Source: Parapristionchus giblindavisi (lineage: Eukaryota > Nematoda > Chromadorea > Rhabditida > Diplogasteridae). Taken from it: 64,000 nucleotides of DNA. The translations under genes were made by a program, and so were the position numbers. The stretch covers positions 1,178,001 through 1,242,000 of the forward strand of contig CALSFV010000011.1 of NCBI GenBank assembly GCA_943737045.1. Direction: 5' to 3'. Of this stretch, positions 62,909 to 64,000 are shown piece after piece; within the stretch, counting starts at the first letter, position 1, and each line of letters starts with the position of its first letter. The notes below the pieces were generated by a model, which worked only from the letters and a program-made list of their open reading frames with translations, did no database searches and was not told the DNA's origin.

Positions 62909-63144
62909 TTATTTTTTCATGATTTCTATCTCGTCATCGTATATTGATCTCACTGTAGAATATTCGAATGATAAATGCTGCTTGCCTTAGTCTTTTTACT
63001 AAAGAAAAACATGATAATAATCATTTAAGATTCATGATAATTCTGTGTGACCTCTTTCACTCACTAGACGAAGTTAGAGCGAGAATGGATCAAATGAAAA
63101 AAGGGAAGAAAGTTAGGTTCAGTTGAAAGATCCTCTTTTGCCAA

Positions 63145-63220
63145 TCCTTGAACAACATAGTCAACGAACCGATTGGATCGATCGTTCCGCATGTTATCCA
63201 CTAGACTATGGGTCTAAGGG
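63145..63220 (-). pseudogene. tRNA-like sequence
   Basis: On the minus strand CCCATAGTCTAGTGGATAAC is a good tRNA 5' part with an A box. A B-box-like GGTTCGTTGAC follows. The stems are incomplete. Third tRNA-like fragment of the window; tRNA pseudogene or SINE head. Confidence 0.45.
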
Positions 63221-63230
63221 ACTAGTGATC

Positions 63231-63435
63231 CCTATTTTTCGTTGTGTGGAAGGATCTAGATATACTAATTCATGCCCGTCCTTATGTACAAGACTCCGCC
63301 CCTTTTATGAGTCCAATTGATATCGATGCTGTCCTCGCCCATTTATCTTCACGGGCTTGGACACATATTGCAATCATTAGCAATCCGAAAATCTTTATTA
63401 TTTCGGAAAATAAGATCCAAACGATGCCGGAATAA
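63231..63435 (+). CDS. Candidate coding fragment, unrecognised
   Basis: Open frame reading VWKDLDILIHARPYVQD, then SAPFMSPIDIDAVLAHLSSR and AWTHIAIISN, to a TAA ending at 63435. The WTHIAII stretch faintly recalls the periplasmic-binding-like fold of ANF-type receptors, but this is weak. No clear acceptor or start. Possibly a decayed gene fragment or chance ORF. Confidence 0.2.
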
Positions 63436-63608
63436 GTCGAAACACACAGAAAGGGGAGGTTCAGTTGTCAGAAGCACGAGCTGAGCATCAACGACGCTGA
63501 AGTGGACTTTCTGATAGAATGGTCAACGAAGATGACGAAATGAAGTTCCCCTGAATAAAGATAAATTAGCACCTGTGTCATCACTGAAATAACTAGATAT
63601 ATTTTAAT

Positions 63609-63831
63609 TTAAAAATCACATCTATGTAGGAGCAACAACATTGTGGAAGGACACAAGAACGTACTGCAATCTTCGATTACGGTGGGTTACGTATACCTTG
63701 TCACAGTGGCTGTACGGTCCAGAGCAGAGGGTGTTAGCCTGCAGAATGAGGTCCTCGACTCCGGCATGACGCCATCATCTCGAGGCGGATCAGTTAGACG
63801 TTGAGTGCCGTAACGCGACGGGTTTCTGAAT
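63609..63831 (-). CDS. Candidate 3' exons of an unrecognised gene
   Basis: Exon 63697-63831 lies between an ATTTCAG acceptor and a GTATAC donor and reads FRNPSRYGTQRLTDPPRDDG, then VMPESRTSFCRLTPSALDRT. It joins in frame to 63609-63663 (after ATTGCAG), ending LLLLHRCDF-stop. An upstream exon ending …VLVWTN near 63850 also fits the frame. No domain recognised. The 5' part lies beyond the window. Confidence 0.4.
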
Positions 63832-64000
63832 CTGAAATATGTAGATCGGAAATGATTTACAGGTTTGTCCAAACCAGTACTGAAAGCGAGGTTAAAGAGG
63901 CAGAAATTTGAATCCTAAAAAGTACAGTGAGCTATAAGATAAAGATCAAAGATCATTTTTTTAATATGGGCTAACTGGGACACGAGGAAGGAAATAAACG

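Overview
The window is nuclear DNA of a nematode, most likely a rhabditid or diplogastrid relative of Caenorhabditis and Pristionchus. The evidence is short introns with TTTCAG-type acceptors, a patched-related RND protein of the kind expanded in nematodes, a Phox2/CEH-17-type homeobox gene, and a minisatellite built on GCCTAA, the complement of the nematode telomere repeat TTAGGC. The species is not identified. No database was searched; families were recognised from motifs.

Layout. (1) 90-3921 (+): the last 17 exons of an SLC26/SulP-family anion transporter with a C-terminal STAS domain. Its 5' end lies outside the window. (2) 3922-11970: transposon- and satellite-rich DNA. It holds a mariner-type element (5065-8082) with intact terminal repeats and a TA duplication. 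Inside it sits a 1.74-kb foldback-type element (6032-7773) with long inverted arms of a 16-bp satellite and a perfect 9-bp target duplication. A 31-bp tandem array, a tRNA-like sequence and an 0.8-kb telomere-like 30-bp array follow. (3) 11971-23450 (-): a 28-exon patched-related protein with a sterol-sensing domain (958 codons from the first in-frame ATG). (4) 24130-37913 (-): scattered candidate upstream exons of the same gene. The one at 30999-31065 is convincing; the others are weaker but form one in-frame chain that would add about 105 residues. (5) 24.3-60 kb: a large stretch of purine/pyrimidine simple repeats, purine-rich mostly on the + strand, studded with small inverted-repeat elements. 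(6) 60446-62908 (+): an eight-exon ceh-17/Phox2-like paired-type homeobox gene. (7) 62909-64000: exon-like fragments of unrecognised genes on both strands.

The three main genes act separately (anion transport, sterol/lipid-related membrane function, neuronal transcription factor) and are not an operon. They share intronic decoration: GATCAAA runs, TACCGTA/TACTGTA palindromes (often exactly at 5' splice sites) and copies of the same small inverted-repeat families.

The most unusual signals are the foldback element inside mariner, a family of five short inverted-repeat elements each with a perfect 8-bp target duplication, the palindrome placed at donor sites, and the possible N-terminal extension of the patched-related protein.
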